A stretch of DNA of 64,000 nucleotides from DASUPK01 sp963695675 (GTDB taxonomy: Bacteria; Actinomycetota; Thermoleophilia; Solirubrobacterales; 70-9), in the NCBI GenBank assembly GCA_963695675.1, contig CAVOGY010000002.1:310001-374000 (forward strand), in the 5' to 3' direction. The position numbers and the translations under genes are program-made. The notes beneath the pieces are model-generated. The model made no database searches, was not told the DNA's origin, and saw only the letters and a list, made by a program, of their open reading frames with translations. The number at the start of each line of letters is the position of its first letter. Position 1 is the stretch's first letter. Positions 35,141 through 43,266 of the stretch are shown here, one piece after another.

Positions 35141-35869
35141 ATGGCACAGGACCGAGCCACACTCAAGGTCGCGCAGCGCGACACCTTCGGATCGCGGGCC
35201 ACTCGCCGCCTGCGCCGCGAGGGCCTGGTGCCGGGCATCGTCTACGGGCAGGGTGGCGAGGCGCGGCCCTTCCAGGTCCCCGCCCGGCAGCTGCGGGTGC
35301 TGCTCTCGCAGGGCCACACGCTGCTCGACCTCGAGCTGGACGGCTCGAAGGCGGTGCCTGTCGTGATCAAGGAGCAGCAGCATCACCCTGTTCGCGGTGA
35401 CGTCCTCCACCTCGATTGCCTCGAGGTCCGCCTCGACGAGGAGATCCAGGCGGAGGTGGCGATCGAGCTCGATGGGGGGGATCAGGCTCCGGGCGTCCGC
35501 GAGGGCGGCGTACTCGAGCACGTCACCCGCGAGGTCACCGTCGAGGCCCTGCCCACCGAGATCCCGGAGAACATCACCGTCGACGTCTCCGCCATGGAGA
35601 TCAACGACACGATCAACCTCGCCTCGGTCTCGGTCCCGAGCGGCGTCAAGCTGATGGCAGACGACCCCGAGGAGATCACGATCGCCACCCTCAGCCCGCC
35701 GCGGGTCGAGGAGGAGCCGGAGCCCGAGGTCGAGGAGGAGGCCGAGCTCGTCGGCGAGGGCGAGGAGGTCCCGGAGGGCGAGGAGGCCCCCGAGGGCGAG
35801 GGCGAAGGCGAGGCCGCTCCCGAGGGCGACGGCGAGTCCGGCGGCGACGGCGAGTCCGGCGGGGAGTAG
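35141..35869 (+). CDS. rplY: Ribosomal protein L25 (CTC form)
   Basis: 242 residues. The N-terminal 5S-rRNA-binding L25 domain (RDTFGSRATRRLRREGLVPGIVYG) is followed by the C-terminal TL5/CTC domain (ITVDVSAMEINDTINLASVSVPSG). A Glu/Gly-rich acidic tail of about 45 residues closes it, long even for CTC proteins. It precedes pth, the classic pairing. Confidence 0.94.
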   Translation: MAQDRATLKVAQRDTFGSRATRRLRREGLVPGIVYGQGGEARPFQVPARQLRVLLSQGHTLLDLELDGSKAVPVVIKEQQHHPVRGDVLHLDCLEVRLDEEIQAEVAIELDGGDQAPGVREGGVLEHVTREVTVEALPTEIPENITVDVSAMEINDTINLASVSVPSGVKLMADDPEEITIATLSPPRVEEEPEPEVEEEAELVGEGEEVPEGEEAPEGEGEGEAAPEGDGESGGDGESGGE

Positions 35870-35893
35870 TCCCTGGCTCTCTTCCGCCGCCGG

Positions 35894-36541
35894 TTGCGGC
35901 GCTCTCGCGACGGCGTCGATGAGAGGGCGCGCGACAGCGCGACCCGTAAGACGGAGCCGCGCGTCGACGCCCTGATTGTCGGACTCGGGAACCCGGGGAG
36001 CGAATACGCGGGCACCCGGCACAACCTCGGCTTCGAGGTCGCCGCGGAACTCTCCCGTCGCTGGGAGCTGCCCAAGGCCCGCAAGCGCTACGGCGGACTG
36101 ATCACTGACGGCCGCACAGGCCCGGGTGGCCCCCGCGTCGCGATCCTCCTGCCGCAAACTTTCATGAACGAGTCGGGTTCCGCCGCGGGTCCCGCGCGCG
36201 GCGAGCTCGGTGTGTCGCTCGACCGTGTGATCGCCCTGCACGACGAGATCGACCTGCCTTTCGGCGAGGTGCGCAGCAAGCTCGGCGGCGGCGTCGCCGG
36301 TCACAACGGGCTGCGGAGCCTCAGCGAGGGGCTGGGGGGCAAGGACTTCTGGCGCGTGCGAGGGGGAGTGGGGCGCCCGGACAGCACCGACCCCGAGATC
36401 GTCTCGGGCTACGTGCTCTCCGATTTCCGCGAACCCGGCGACGAGGTGAGGCAGCTGATCCACGCCGCCGCCGACGAGACGGAGCGGTTGCTGGAGGAAA
36501 TGACCGGACAGGACACGAAGGCCCGAGAGCAGGCCGACTGA
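35894..36541 (+). CDS. pth: Peptidyl-tRNA hydrolase
   Basis: The core from about residue 24 is standard: ALIVGLGNPGSEYAGTRHNLGFEV with catalytic His, LLPQTFMNESG, HDEIDLPFGEVRSKLGGGVAGHNGL split over about 115-138, and FWRVRGGVGRP. It releases peptides from tRNA dropped by the ribosome. The only plausible in-frame start is the TTG at 35894. The first 20 codons therefore translate repeat B4 (RARDSATRKTE). Stop and next start share TGATG. Confidence 0.92.
   Translation: MRRSRDGVDERARDSATRKTEPRVDALIVGLGNPGSEYAGTRHNLGFEVAAELSRRWELPKARKRYGGLITDGRTGPGGPRVAILLPQTFMNESGSAAGPARGELGVSLDRVIALHDEIDLPFGEVRSKLGGGVAGHNGLRSLSEGLGGKDFWRVRGGVGRPDSTDPEIVSGYVLSDFREPGDEVRQLIHAAADETERLLEEMTGQDTKAREQAD
35918..35950 (+). 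repeat. Palindromic element B, copy B4 (in the pth 5' coding region)
   Basis: GATGAGAGGG, stem CGCGC-GACA-GCGCG, ACCCGTAAG. The stem and loop are identical to B1 (13969). It is translated as part of the only available N-terminus of Pth. Confidence 0.75.
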
Positions 36542-37263
36542 TGGCACTGACCAGTTATTCGGCCGACGAGAAGCGGGTCGCCCTGGTTCGCCTGGAGAGG
36601 GAGCAGGCCCGCAACGCGATCAACACCGAGATGCTGGTGGAGCTGCTCGCCCATCTCTCGCGCGCCAGGTCGGACCCGCAGGCGCGCGTGGTGGTGATCT
36701 CATCCAACGACCACCTTGGACTCTCGGCCGGCGCGGACGTCCGCGAGGAGCTCGACGAGAAGGGACGCCTCCACCGCATGGAGCTCTTCGCGCAGCTCTA
36801 CGACGAGCTGACCGCCTTCCCGAAGCCGACCGTGGCCGCCTGTCACGGCTCGGTGGTCGGCGGCGGCGCCGAGATCGCGGTTGCCTGCGACCTGCGAGTC
36901 GGGGGCTCGAACCTGCGGATGCGCTTTCCCGGCGCCGAGCTTGGCGTGCCGGTCGGGCCGGCTCGCCTGGTGACGCTCTGCGGGCTCGCCACCGCGAAGT
37001 ACCTCCTGTTCACCGCGCGCAACGTCAGCGCTGACGAAGCGCTCCGTATGGGGCTCGTCCACCGCATCGCGCCGGCGGCCGCCACCGAGGAGGCCGCGCT
37101 CGAGCTCGCCGCCGAGGTTGCCGCCCACCCGCCCGACGCCGTTGCCCGCCTCAAGCAGATGCTTCACCGCTGGGATGGCGTGGTCGAGCGCTCCGCCGAT
37201 GAGGGTCGCGGCCAGGTCGAGTGGCAGCGCGACGGCCCGGGCTTGCCCTATCGGAACGGCTAG
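36541..37263 (+). CDS. Enoyl-CoA hydratase/isomerase family protein
   Basis: 240 residues. Crotonase-fold signs: VALVRLEREQARNAINTEML, the oxyanion-hole HLGLSAGADVREE, CHGSVVGGGAEIAVACDLRVG and MRFPGAELGVPVG. The Glu of VGGGAEIAVACD and the following GAELG region could serve catalysis. It probably acts in fatty-acid beta-oxidation. Coupled to pth by a one-base overlap (TGATG), an unusual partner. Confidence 0.85.
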   Translation: MALTSYSADEKRVALVRLEREQARNAINTEMLVELLAHLSRARSDPQARVVVISSNDHLGLSAGADVREELDEKGRLHRMELFAQLYDELTAFPKPTVAACHGSVVGGGAEIAVACDLRVGGSNLRMRFPGAELGVPVGPARLVTLCGLATAKYLLFTARNVSADEALRMGLVHRIAPAAATEEAALELAAEVAAHPPDAVARLKQMLHRWDGVVERSADEGRGQVEWQRDGPGLPYRNG

Positions 37264-37377
37264 CGAGCCCTTGCCTCGCGCCGACTGACCTCGGCGGAGG
37301 AGCAGGCAGAGATAGGCTGCTCGACATACGGTTGGACTGGCGAGGGGTTCGAAGAGAAACCAGCGGAGGAGGATGAA

Positions 37378-37677
37378 ATGGCAGTGGCGATCAGAAGCAC
37401 CGACTTTCCCGAGGAGGTCGGTCCCGATACTTACGATGCCATCAACGCCGAGATGGGCGTCGAAGACGACGTGCCGGCGGGCTTGATCTTCCACTGGGCC
37501 GGTGAGGTGGACGGCAAATGGACGATCACCGACGTCTGGGAGTCGACGGACGCGTATGAGCGCTTTCGAGACGAGCGGCTGATGCCGGCGGTTGAGAAGG
37601 TGACCGGGATGGATCCGGCCGCCGGACCGCAGCCCACCCGAACCGACCTCCCGGTCCACAACTACATCAAGCCATAG
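37378..37677 (+). CDS. Small protein, possible ferredoxin-fold (ABM-like) domain
   Basis: 99 residues with an excellent GGAGGAGGATGAA site before the ATG. The sequence GLIFHWAGEVDGKWTITDVWESTDAYERFRDERLMPAVEKV matches the beta-alpha pattern of stress-responsive or monooxygenase-like dimeric barrels (strand, strand, W-E-S-T-D helix). Proteins of this type are common in Actinobacteria; function unknown. The 113-base gap before it holds its promoter region; nothing else is seen there. Confidence 0.72.
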   Translation: MAVAIRSTDFPEEVGPDTYDAINAEMGVEDDVPAGLIFHWAGEVDGKWTITDVWESTDAYERFRDERLMPAVEKVTGMDPAAGPQPTRTDLPVHNYIKP

Positions 37678-37795
37678 TCCGTACTTCGTTGGCGAACAGC
37701 CGCGATCGGGCACCCCGCTAGCATCGTCTGAGGCCGGGCCCGTGCCCGGACGGACGACCCGGATCGCCGATTCGGGCGTTCGTCGTGCCCGTAGC

Positions 37796-37834
37796 GCGAG
37801 GGTGCGCCATGCGGGCGCAACCCGTTCAACGATG
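37796..37834 (+). repeat. Palindromic element B, copy B5 (over the mfd start)
   Basis: GCGAGGG, stem TGCGC-CATGCGG-GCGCA, ACCCGTTCAACGATG. The last ATG is the mfd start codon. The stem differs from B1/B4 at paired positions (TGCGC/GCGCA). Confidence 0.75.
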
Positions 37835-40800
37835 TCACTCAGACCCCTACTCGAGATCGCCGACCAGAACGAGCGCTTGCGCGCACTCCGCGCCGCCCTG
37901 GGCGGGTCAGACAGCACGGTCGACGCGTATGTCTCGGCCTCCCTGCGGCCATACCTGCTCGCCGCCCTGATCGGGGCCGACGAAGGCGCCGCGCCCGGGC
38001 CGGTGCTGATCGTCGCGGCGGACGATCGCTCCGCCCGCGATCTGGCCGGCGACCTGAAGGCGTTCCTGGCGCCCCGGCCGGTCCACATCTACCCCTCGCG
38101 GGGGACGACGTTCGAGTCCCACCTGGATCCGCCCCCGCACCTCGCGGGGCTTCGGATCGCCGCGATGAACGCGCTCGCGGATCCCTCGGCGGTCGTCGTC
38201 GCGAGCGCCATCGCCTTGGCGGAGAAGGTCCCTGACCCATCGCTGAGACCCGAGACGCTGGCGCTTCACCGCGGCGAGAGCGTCGACCTCGACGACGTCA
38301 CGATGCTGCTCGCCGACGCCGGCTACGAGCGCATCGACCAGGTCGAGGAGCGCGGCCAGTTCGCGGTGCGCGGCGGCATCCTCGACGTCTATCCCGCCAC
38401 CGAGGAGCAGGCGATCCGGGTCGAGCTGTTCGGCGACGAGATCGAGTCGATGCGCCGCTTCTCGGTCTTCACGCAGCGCTCGCTCGGGGACGCCGCGCGC
38501 GTCGAGCTCGCTCCGGCCGCAGAGATCTCGGCGGATCACAGGGATCAGGTGGGTCCGGACGGCTTCCGCGCCGCTCTCGATCTCGTCTCCGCCGAGGCGC
38601 TGGTCGTGATCGCCGCCGCCGAGGAGATCCCGGGAGCGCTGCACGACTTCTGGGAGGACGTCACGGCCGCCGTTCACGAGGCTGACGTCCGCCCCTTCTA
38701 TGTCGACGTCGGAGAGCCGCTGCAGGTTCGGGCCGGCCTCTCGATCGGCGCGGACGCCGGCCAGGAGCACTCGTTCAGGGCCCAGCGGGCTGAGTTCCCG
38801 TCGCGAACCCTGGCCGAGGCGGAGGGCGAGCTGGAGAAGCTGATTCGGTCGGGATATCGGAGCGTTGTCGCCTTCGAGGGACGAGGGGAGGCCGAGCGCG
38901 CGCGTTTCAACCTCAGCCGCCTCGACGTGCCATTCCTCGCGGACCGCGTGCCGGAGGAACCGGCGGTCAGGTTCGCGGAGGCACGCCTGCGGGAGGGCTT
39001 CGTCTCGCCGGAGCTGCGGCTGGCCGTGATCCCCCAGCGCCGCCTCATCCACCGCCCCCGCGCCGCCGCGCCGGTCTCGCCCCGGGCACGGCTGGCGGCC
39101 GCGATCGAGCTGCGCGTGGGCGACTACGTGGTCCACGAGGACCACGGGGTGGCCCGTTTCTCCGGCTTCGACACCAAGACGCTGGCCGGCGTCACGCGGG
39201 ATTACCTGGAGCTCGAGTACCGAGGCGGTGACCGGGTCTTCGCCCCGACGGACCAGCTCGCCCGGATCAGCCGCTACGTCGGCGCCGACGGGGACGAGCC
39301 ACAGCTCAGCCCGCTGGGGGGAAAGCGCTGGCAGAACATGAAGTCACGGGCGAGGCGGGCGGCCAGCGCGATGGCGGGCGACCTGATCAACCTCTACGCC
39401 GAGCGCCAGGTTCGCAAGGGTCACGCTTTCTCCCCGGACGGCGAGATGCAGCTCGGCTTCGAGGCCGCGTTCCCCTATCGCGAGACCGCCGACCAGATGG
39501 ACGCGATCGACGCCGTCAAGGCCGACATGGAGTCGGAGCGCCCCATGGACCGGCTGATCTGCGGCGACGTCGGCTACGGCAAGACGGAGATCGCTCTCCG
39601 TGCGGCCCACAAGGCCGCGGCGGACGGCAAGCAGGTGATGATGCTGGTGCCGACCACGATCCTCGCCCAGCAGCATTTCGGCACGTTCCGCGAGCGCTTC
39701 GTGGAGACGCCGTTCAACATCGAGATGGTCTCCCGGCTGCGCAGGCCGGCCGATGTGCGCGACGTCCTCGGTCGCTTCCGGGACGGCAGGGTGGATGTCC
39801 TGATCGGCACCCACCGGCTGCTCTCCCGCGACGTGCGCGGCAAGGACCTCGGCCTGCTGATCGTCGACGAGGAGCAGCGTTTCGGCGTCCGCCAGAAGGA
39901 GTTGCTCCGGCAGCTGAAGCTGAAGGTGGACGTGCTCTCGCTCTCGGCCACCCCGATCCCCCGCACCCTGCAGATGTCCCTGGCCGGCCTACGCGATATC
40001 TCCGTGATCGAGACGCCTCCGGAGGGCCGCCGTCCTGTTCGGACCCACGTCGGGCCCTACGACCAGGACCTGGTCCGCCGGGCGATCATGCGCGAGAAGG
40101 AGCGCGGCGGCCAGGTCTTCTTCCTGCACAACCGGATCGACACGCTGCACGAGACGACCGAGCTGCTCCGCGCTCTCTGCCCCGGCGTCCGCTTCGCCGA
40201 GGCGCACGGGCAGATGAACGAGCTGGAGCTCGAGGCGACGATGCTCGCCTTCGTCGGGGGGGAGCACGACTGCCTGGTCGCGACGACGATCATCGAGTCC
40301 GGCCTCGACATCCCTACCGCGAACACCCTCCTGGTCGAGCGAGCCGATCAGCTCGGGCTCGCGCAGGCGTACCAGATCCGCGGCCGCGTCGGCCGAAGCC
40401 GCGAGCGCGCCTTCGCCTACCTGCTCTATCCCTCGGCGGAATCGCTCACTCCCGAGGCGGCGGCTCGCCTGGCGACGCTCTCCGACAATACCGAGCTCGG
40501 CTCGGGCTTCCGCGTGGCGATGCGCGACCTCGAGATCCGGGGCGCGGGCAACCTGCTGGGCGACGAGCAGTCCGGGCACGTGGCGGCGGTCGGCTTCGAG
40601 CTCTACTGCCAGATGCTCGAGGACGCGGCCGAGGAGCTCCGGGCCAGGGTGGAGGAGGAAATGCGAGGGCGCGCCGCAGATGCGAGGGCGCTCCCGCAGG
40701 GAGCGACCCGTGATCTGCCGGAGGCGCGACCCGTTGATGAGTGGCCAAGGGAGCCTGTCCGCATAGACGTCGACGTCGACGCCTACATCCCGGCCGACTA

Positions 40801-41209
40801 CGTCCCCTTCGAGGCCGCCAAGATCGACGTCCACCGGCGGGTGGCCGCGGCCAGGGAGCCGGGCGAGCTGCGCGCCCTACGGGAGGAGCTCGAGGACCGC
40901 TTCGGCCCGCTGCCGGACTCGGTCGCCAACCTGCTCGACCTGCAGCGGGCGAGGATCGCCCTGGGCGAGGCAGGCGCCCGCAGCGTCGAGTTCCGAGCGG
41001 GGCGCCTGCGCGTCTCCCCGATCGAGCTCGACTCCGAGCGCGTCAGCGAGCTCAACGAGCGCCTGCCGGAGGCCATCTATCAGTGGCGTGAGCGCACCAT
41101 CGCGGTGCCCGTGCCCGAGGATCCGGGCGCGCGCCTCGGTGCCCTCCTCGCATTGGCGGACGGCCTGGGCGCCGCCCGCGCCACCCTGGGGCCCTTAGCA
41201 CCGACTTAG
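37832..41209 (+). CDS. mfd: Transcription-repair coupling factor
   Basis: 1125 residues from the ATG at 37832. It has the N-terminal UvrB-like domains, then a CarD-like RNA-polymerase-interaction domain (RVGDYVVHEDHGVARFSGF). The RecG-like translocase follows: Walker A GDVGYGKTEIAL at about 577-588, the DEEQ box near 679, SATPIPRTLQMS, and the QIRGRVGRS helicase motif. The C-terminal TRCF domain is present. It removes stalled RNA polymerase and recruits UvrA. Residues about 944-969 are a translated nested B element (B6) in the linker before the TRCF domain. Confidence 0.96.
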   Translation: MSLRPLLEIADQNERLRALRAALGGSDSTVDAYVSASLRPYLLAALIGADEGAAPGPVLIVAADDRSARDLAGDLKAFLAPRPVHIYPSRGTTFESHLDPPPHLAGLRIAAMNALADPSAVVVASAIALAEKVPDPSLRPETLALHRGESVDLDDVTMLLADAGYERIDQVEERGQFAVRGGILDVYPATEEQAIRVELFGDEIESMRRFSVFTQRSLGDAARVELAPAAEISADHRDQVGPDGFRAALDLVSAEALVVIAAAEEIPGALHDFWEDVTAAVHEADVRPFYVDVGEPLQVRAGLSIGADAGQEHSFRAQRAEFPSRTLAEAEGELEKLIRSGYRSVVAFEGRGEAERARFNLSRLDVPFLADRVPEEPAVRFAEARLREGFVSPELRLAVIPQRRLIHRPRAAAPVSPRARLAAAIELRVGDYVVHEDHGVARFSGFDTKTLAGVTRDYLELEYRGGDRVFAPTDQLARISRYVGADGDEPQLSPLGGKRWQNMKSRARRAASAMAGDLINLYAERQVRKGHAFSPDGEMQLGFEAAFPYRETADQMDAIDAVKADMESERPMDRLICGDVGYGKTEIALRAAHKAAADGKQVMMLVPTTILAQQHFGTFRERFVETPFNIEMVSRLRRPADVRDVLGRFRDGRVDVLIGTHRLLSRDVRGKDLGLLIVDEEQRFGVRQKELLRQLKLKVDVLSLSATPIPRTLQMSLAGLRDISVIETPPEGRRPVRTHVGPYDQDLVRRAIMREKERGGQVFFLHNRIDTLHETTELLRALCPGVRFAEAHGQMNELELEATMLAFVGGEHDCLVATTIIESGLDIPTANTLLVERADQLGLAQAYQIRGRVGRSRERAFAYLLYPSAESLTPEAAARLATLSDNTELGSGFRVAMRDLEIRGAGNLLGDEQSGHVAAVGFELYCQMLEDAAEELRARVEEEMRGRAADARALPQGATRDLPEARPVDEWPREPVRIDVDVDAYIPADYVPFEAAKIDVHRRVAAAREPGELRALREELEDRFGPLPDSVANLLDLQRARIALGEAGARSVEFRAGRLRVSPIELDSERVSELNERLPEAIYQWRERTIAVPVPEDPGARLGALLALADGLGAARATLGPLAPT
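40661..40739 (+). repeat. Palindromic element B, copy B6 (nested, inside mfd)
   Basis: The outer copy is ATGCGAGGG-CGCGCC-GCAG ... GGCGCG-ACCCGTTGATG. Between its arms sits a full inner copy: ATGCGAGGG, stem CGCTCCC-GCA-GGGAGCG, ACCCGTGAT. The whole 79 bases stay open in the mfd frame and encode an Arg/Ala-rich insert. Confidence 0.82.
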
Positions 41210-41233
41210 ACGTATGGCTATGCTGCCGCCCCG

Positions 41234-42607
41234 GTGAGCCAGGGACTCCTGTCAAAGCGGAACCTCGCGATCTTCTTCGGCGTTGCGCTTGTGGCAATGG
41301 TCGTCATCGTCGGCGTCGCCGTCGGGGTCGGCCACCCGAACGTGCCGTCCGACGAAGTCGCCGTCATCGACGACAACAGCATCAACGTTCCGGGCCTGAT
41401 CGACTCCGGAAAGGTCAGCAAGGCGAACTTCGACCGCTTCCTGCTGCAGACGGCGAAGCAGAACGGCCTCCAGGCGGTCCCCCAGGCGAGCGATCCGCAG
41501 TACAAGCAACTCAAGGATCAGTCGATGCAGGCGGTCCTCCAGATCGGCTGGATCGTGGGCGAGGCGAACAAGCGGGACCTGACCTTCACCGACACCCAGG
41601 TCAACCAGTCGCTCCAGCAGATCAAGTCGCAGTTCAAGACCGAGGCTGAGTACGTGAAGGCGCGGGACCAGGCGGGCCTGACCGAGGCGGACGTCCTCGC
41701 GCGGGCCAAGCTTCAGCTGATCCAGAACAAGATCCAGGACGACATCAACAACAGCGTCGGCACACCCTCCACGAGCGACGCGAAGGACTACTACGACGCG
41801 AACAAACAGCAGTTCACCCAGCCCGCGAAGCGCACGATCCGGATCATCCAGAACAAGGATCCGCACCAGATCGACCTCGCCTACCAGGCCCTGCGCACCG
41901 ACCAGTCCCCCGCCAACTGGAAGAAGGTGGCGGCCCAGTACTCGACGGATCCGACCTCGAAGGCGAAGGGCGGGCTGCGCACCGATGTCGTGCCCGGCTC
42001 CTTCCAGCAGCCCGTCGACGGCGAAATCTTCAGGGCGCAGCCGGGTCAGCTCGAGGGCCCGGTGCCGACCTCCACCGGCAACTTCGTCTTCCAGGTCATC
42101 TCGGCGACCCCCGAGAAGGTGACGGGCTTCGACGAGACGACCACCCCGCAAACCGGGGGGGCGCCCGGCACGGTCGGCGACCAGATCAAGCAGCAGCTCC
42201 GCTCGCAGCAGCAGCAGCAGGCCCTGCAGGCATTCAGCGCCGACTTCCGCGACTACTGGTCCAACCTGACCCAGTGCGCGAGCGACTACGTGGTCCAGGG
42301 ATGCGACAACTTCAGCGGTGCGAGACCGACCTGTGACCCCGACAAGCTCGCGTCCCAGACCGGCGGGGGGAACCAGGGGTGCCCCGCGCCCGTCTTCGCC
42401 AGCTGCCAGGAGAGCACGGCTGCCCAGGGCGGCCAGGCGGGCCAGCTCCAGTGCACCGGTTCCGGCCCGGGAGGCCCGCCTTCGACGGTGGGTTCCTACA
42501 AGCCGCTCGTCCCCTGGACTCCTGGGCCACCGCAGGGACCGCATCCGCCCGGTGAGGGAACAGCCGGCGGGCCTTCGATCCCGTTCCCCGGGCTCACCCC
42601 GGGATAG
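41234..42607 (+). CDS. SurA/PrsA-like membrane-anchored peptidyl-prolyl isomerase
   Basis: 457 residues from a GTG. One N-terminal anchor (LAIFFGVALVAMVVIVGVAVGVG) is followed by a SurA_N-like helical part (SKANFDRFLLQTAKQNG, VLQIGWIVGEANKRDL). A parvulin-type rotamase region lies at about 195-295: RTIRIIQNKD, WKKVAAQYSTDPTSKAKGG, GPVPTSTGNFVFQVISATPE. It would assist folding outside the membrane. The C-terminal 110 residues are Gly/Pro-rich with six Cys. Its place between mfd and mazG is common in Actinobacteria. Confidence 0.85.
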   Translation: MSQGLLSKRNLAIFFGVALVAMVVIVGVAVGVGHPNVPSDEVAVIDDNSINVPGLIDSGKVSKANFDRFLLQTAKQNGLQAVPQASDPQYKQLKDQSMQAVLQIGWIVGEANKRDLTFTDTQVNQSLQQIKSQFKTEAEYVKARDQAGLTEADVLARAKLQLIQNKIQDDINNSVGTPSTSDAKDYYDANKQQFTQPAKRTIRIIQNKDPHQIDLAYQALRTDQSPANWKKVAAQYSTDPTSKAKGGLRTDVVPGSFQQPVDGEIFRAQPGQLEGPVPTSTGNFVFQVISATPEKVTGFDETTTPQTGGAPGTVGDQIKQQLRSQQQQQALQAFSADFRDYWSNLTQCASDYVVQGCDNFSGARPTCDPDKLASQTGGGNQGCPAPVFASCQESTAAQGGQAGQLQCTGSGPGGPPSTVGSYKPLVPWTPGPPQGPHPPGEGTAGGPSIPFPGLTPG

Positions 42608-42657
42608 TCCGAATCGCGACGCCGCCCTACCTCGAAGCGCTCCGGCACCTCGATGAG

Positions 42658-43254
42658 GTGACCCGCCGGCTGCGCCGGGACTGCCCCTGGGACCGCGAGC
42701 AGGACGCACGCTCGATCGTGCCGCACACGGTCGAGGAAGCCTACGAGCTCGCCGATGCCGCCACCCGGGATGACACCGAGGCGATGGTGGACGAGCTCGG
42801 TGACGTCCTCTTCCAGGTCTACTTCCTCTCACTGCTACTCGAGGAGCGCGGCGAGGGCGACCTCGCGGCCGTCGCCGAGTCGTGCGCGGCGAAGCTGATC
42901 CGCCGCCACCCGCATGTCTACGGGGACCGCGAGCTGGAGACGGCCGGCCAGGTCCTGGCCCAGTGGGAGGAGATCAAGCGCGAGGTGGAGGGCGCAGGGG
43001 AGCCGGAGCCGCTCGAAGGGCTGCCCGAGAACCTGCCGGCGCTGCTCTACGCGCGCAAGGTGCTCCGCCGGCTCGATCCGGGTGAGTCATCCGGGGAGGG
43101 GAAGCCCGGCGGCCCGTCGGCCGATCCCGAGACACGCGCGGAGGCGGAGCGCATGGTCGGCGAGCTCCTGCTCGAGTCTGTCGCCGTCTCCCGGCGCCTC
43201 GGCGTCGATCCAGAGCTTGCCCTGCGCCACGCGACGCGTCGCCTGGTCGAATAG
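42658..43254 (+). CDS. mazG: Nucleoside triphosphate pyrophosphohydrolase MazG
   Basis: At least 198 residues. The MazG pattern is CPWDREQDARSIVPHTVEEAYE followed by MVDELGDVLFQVYFLS (EExxE and ExxD metal ligands) and KLIRRHPHVYGD. It hydrolyses non-canonical NTPs. The frame is open further upstream (PPYLEALRHLDEVTRRLRRD), and homologues normally include those residues, but no ATG/GTG/TTG occurs before the GTG at 42658 downstream of the foldase stop. The true start is therefore uncertain. Confidence 0.9.
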   Translation: MTRRLRRDCPWDREQDARSIVPHTVEEAYELADAATRDDTEAMVDELGDVLFQVYFLSLLLEERGEGDLAAVAESCAAKLIRRHPHVYGDRELETAGQVLAQWEEIKREVEGAGEPEPLEGLPENLPALLYARKVLRRLDPGESSGEGKPGGPSADPETRAEAERMVGELLLESVAVSRRLGVDPELALRHATRRLVE

Positions 43255-43266
43255 CTTCCTGGCCCG

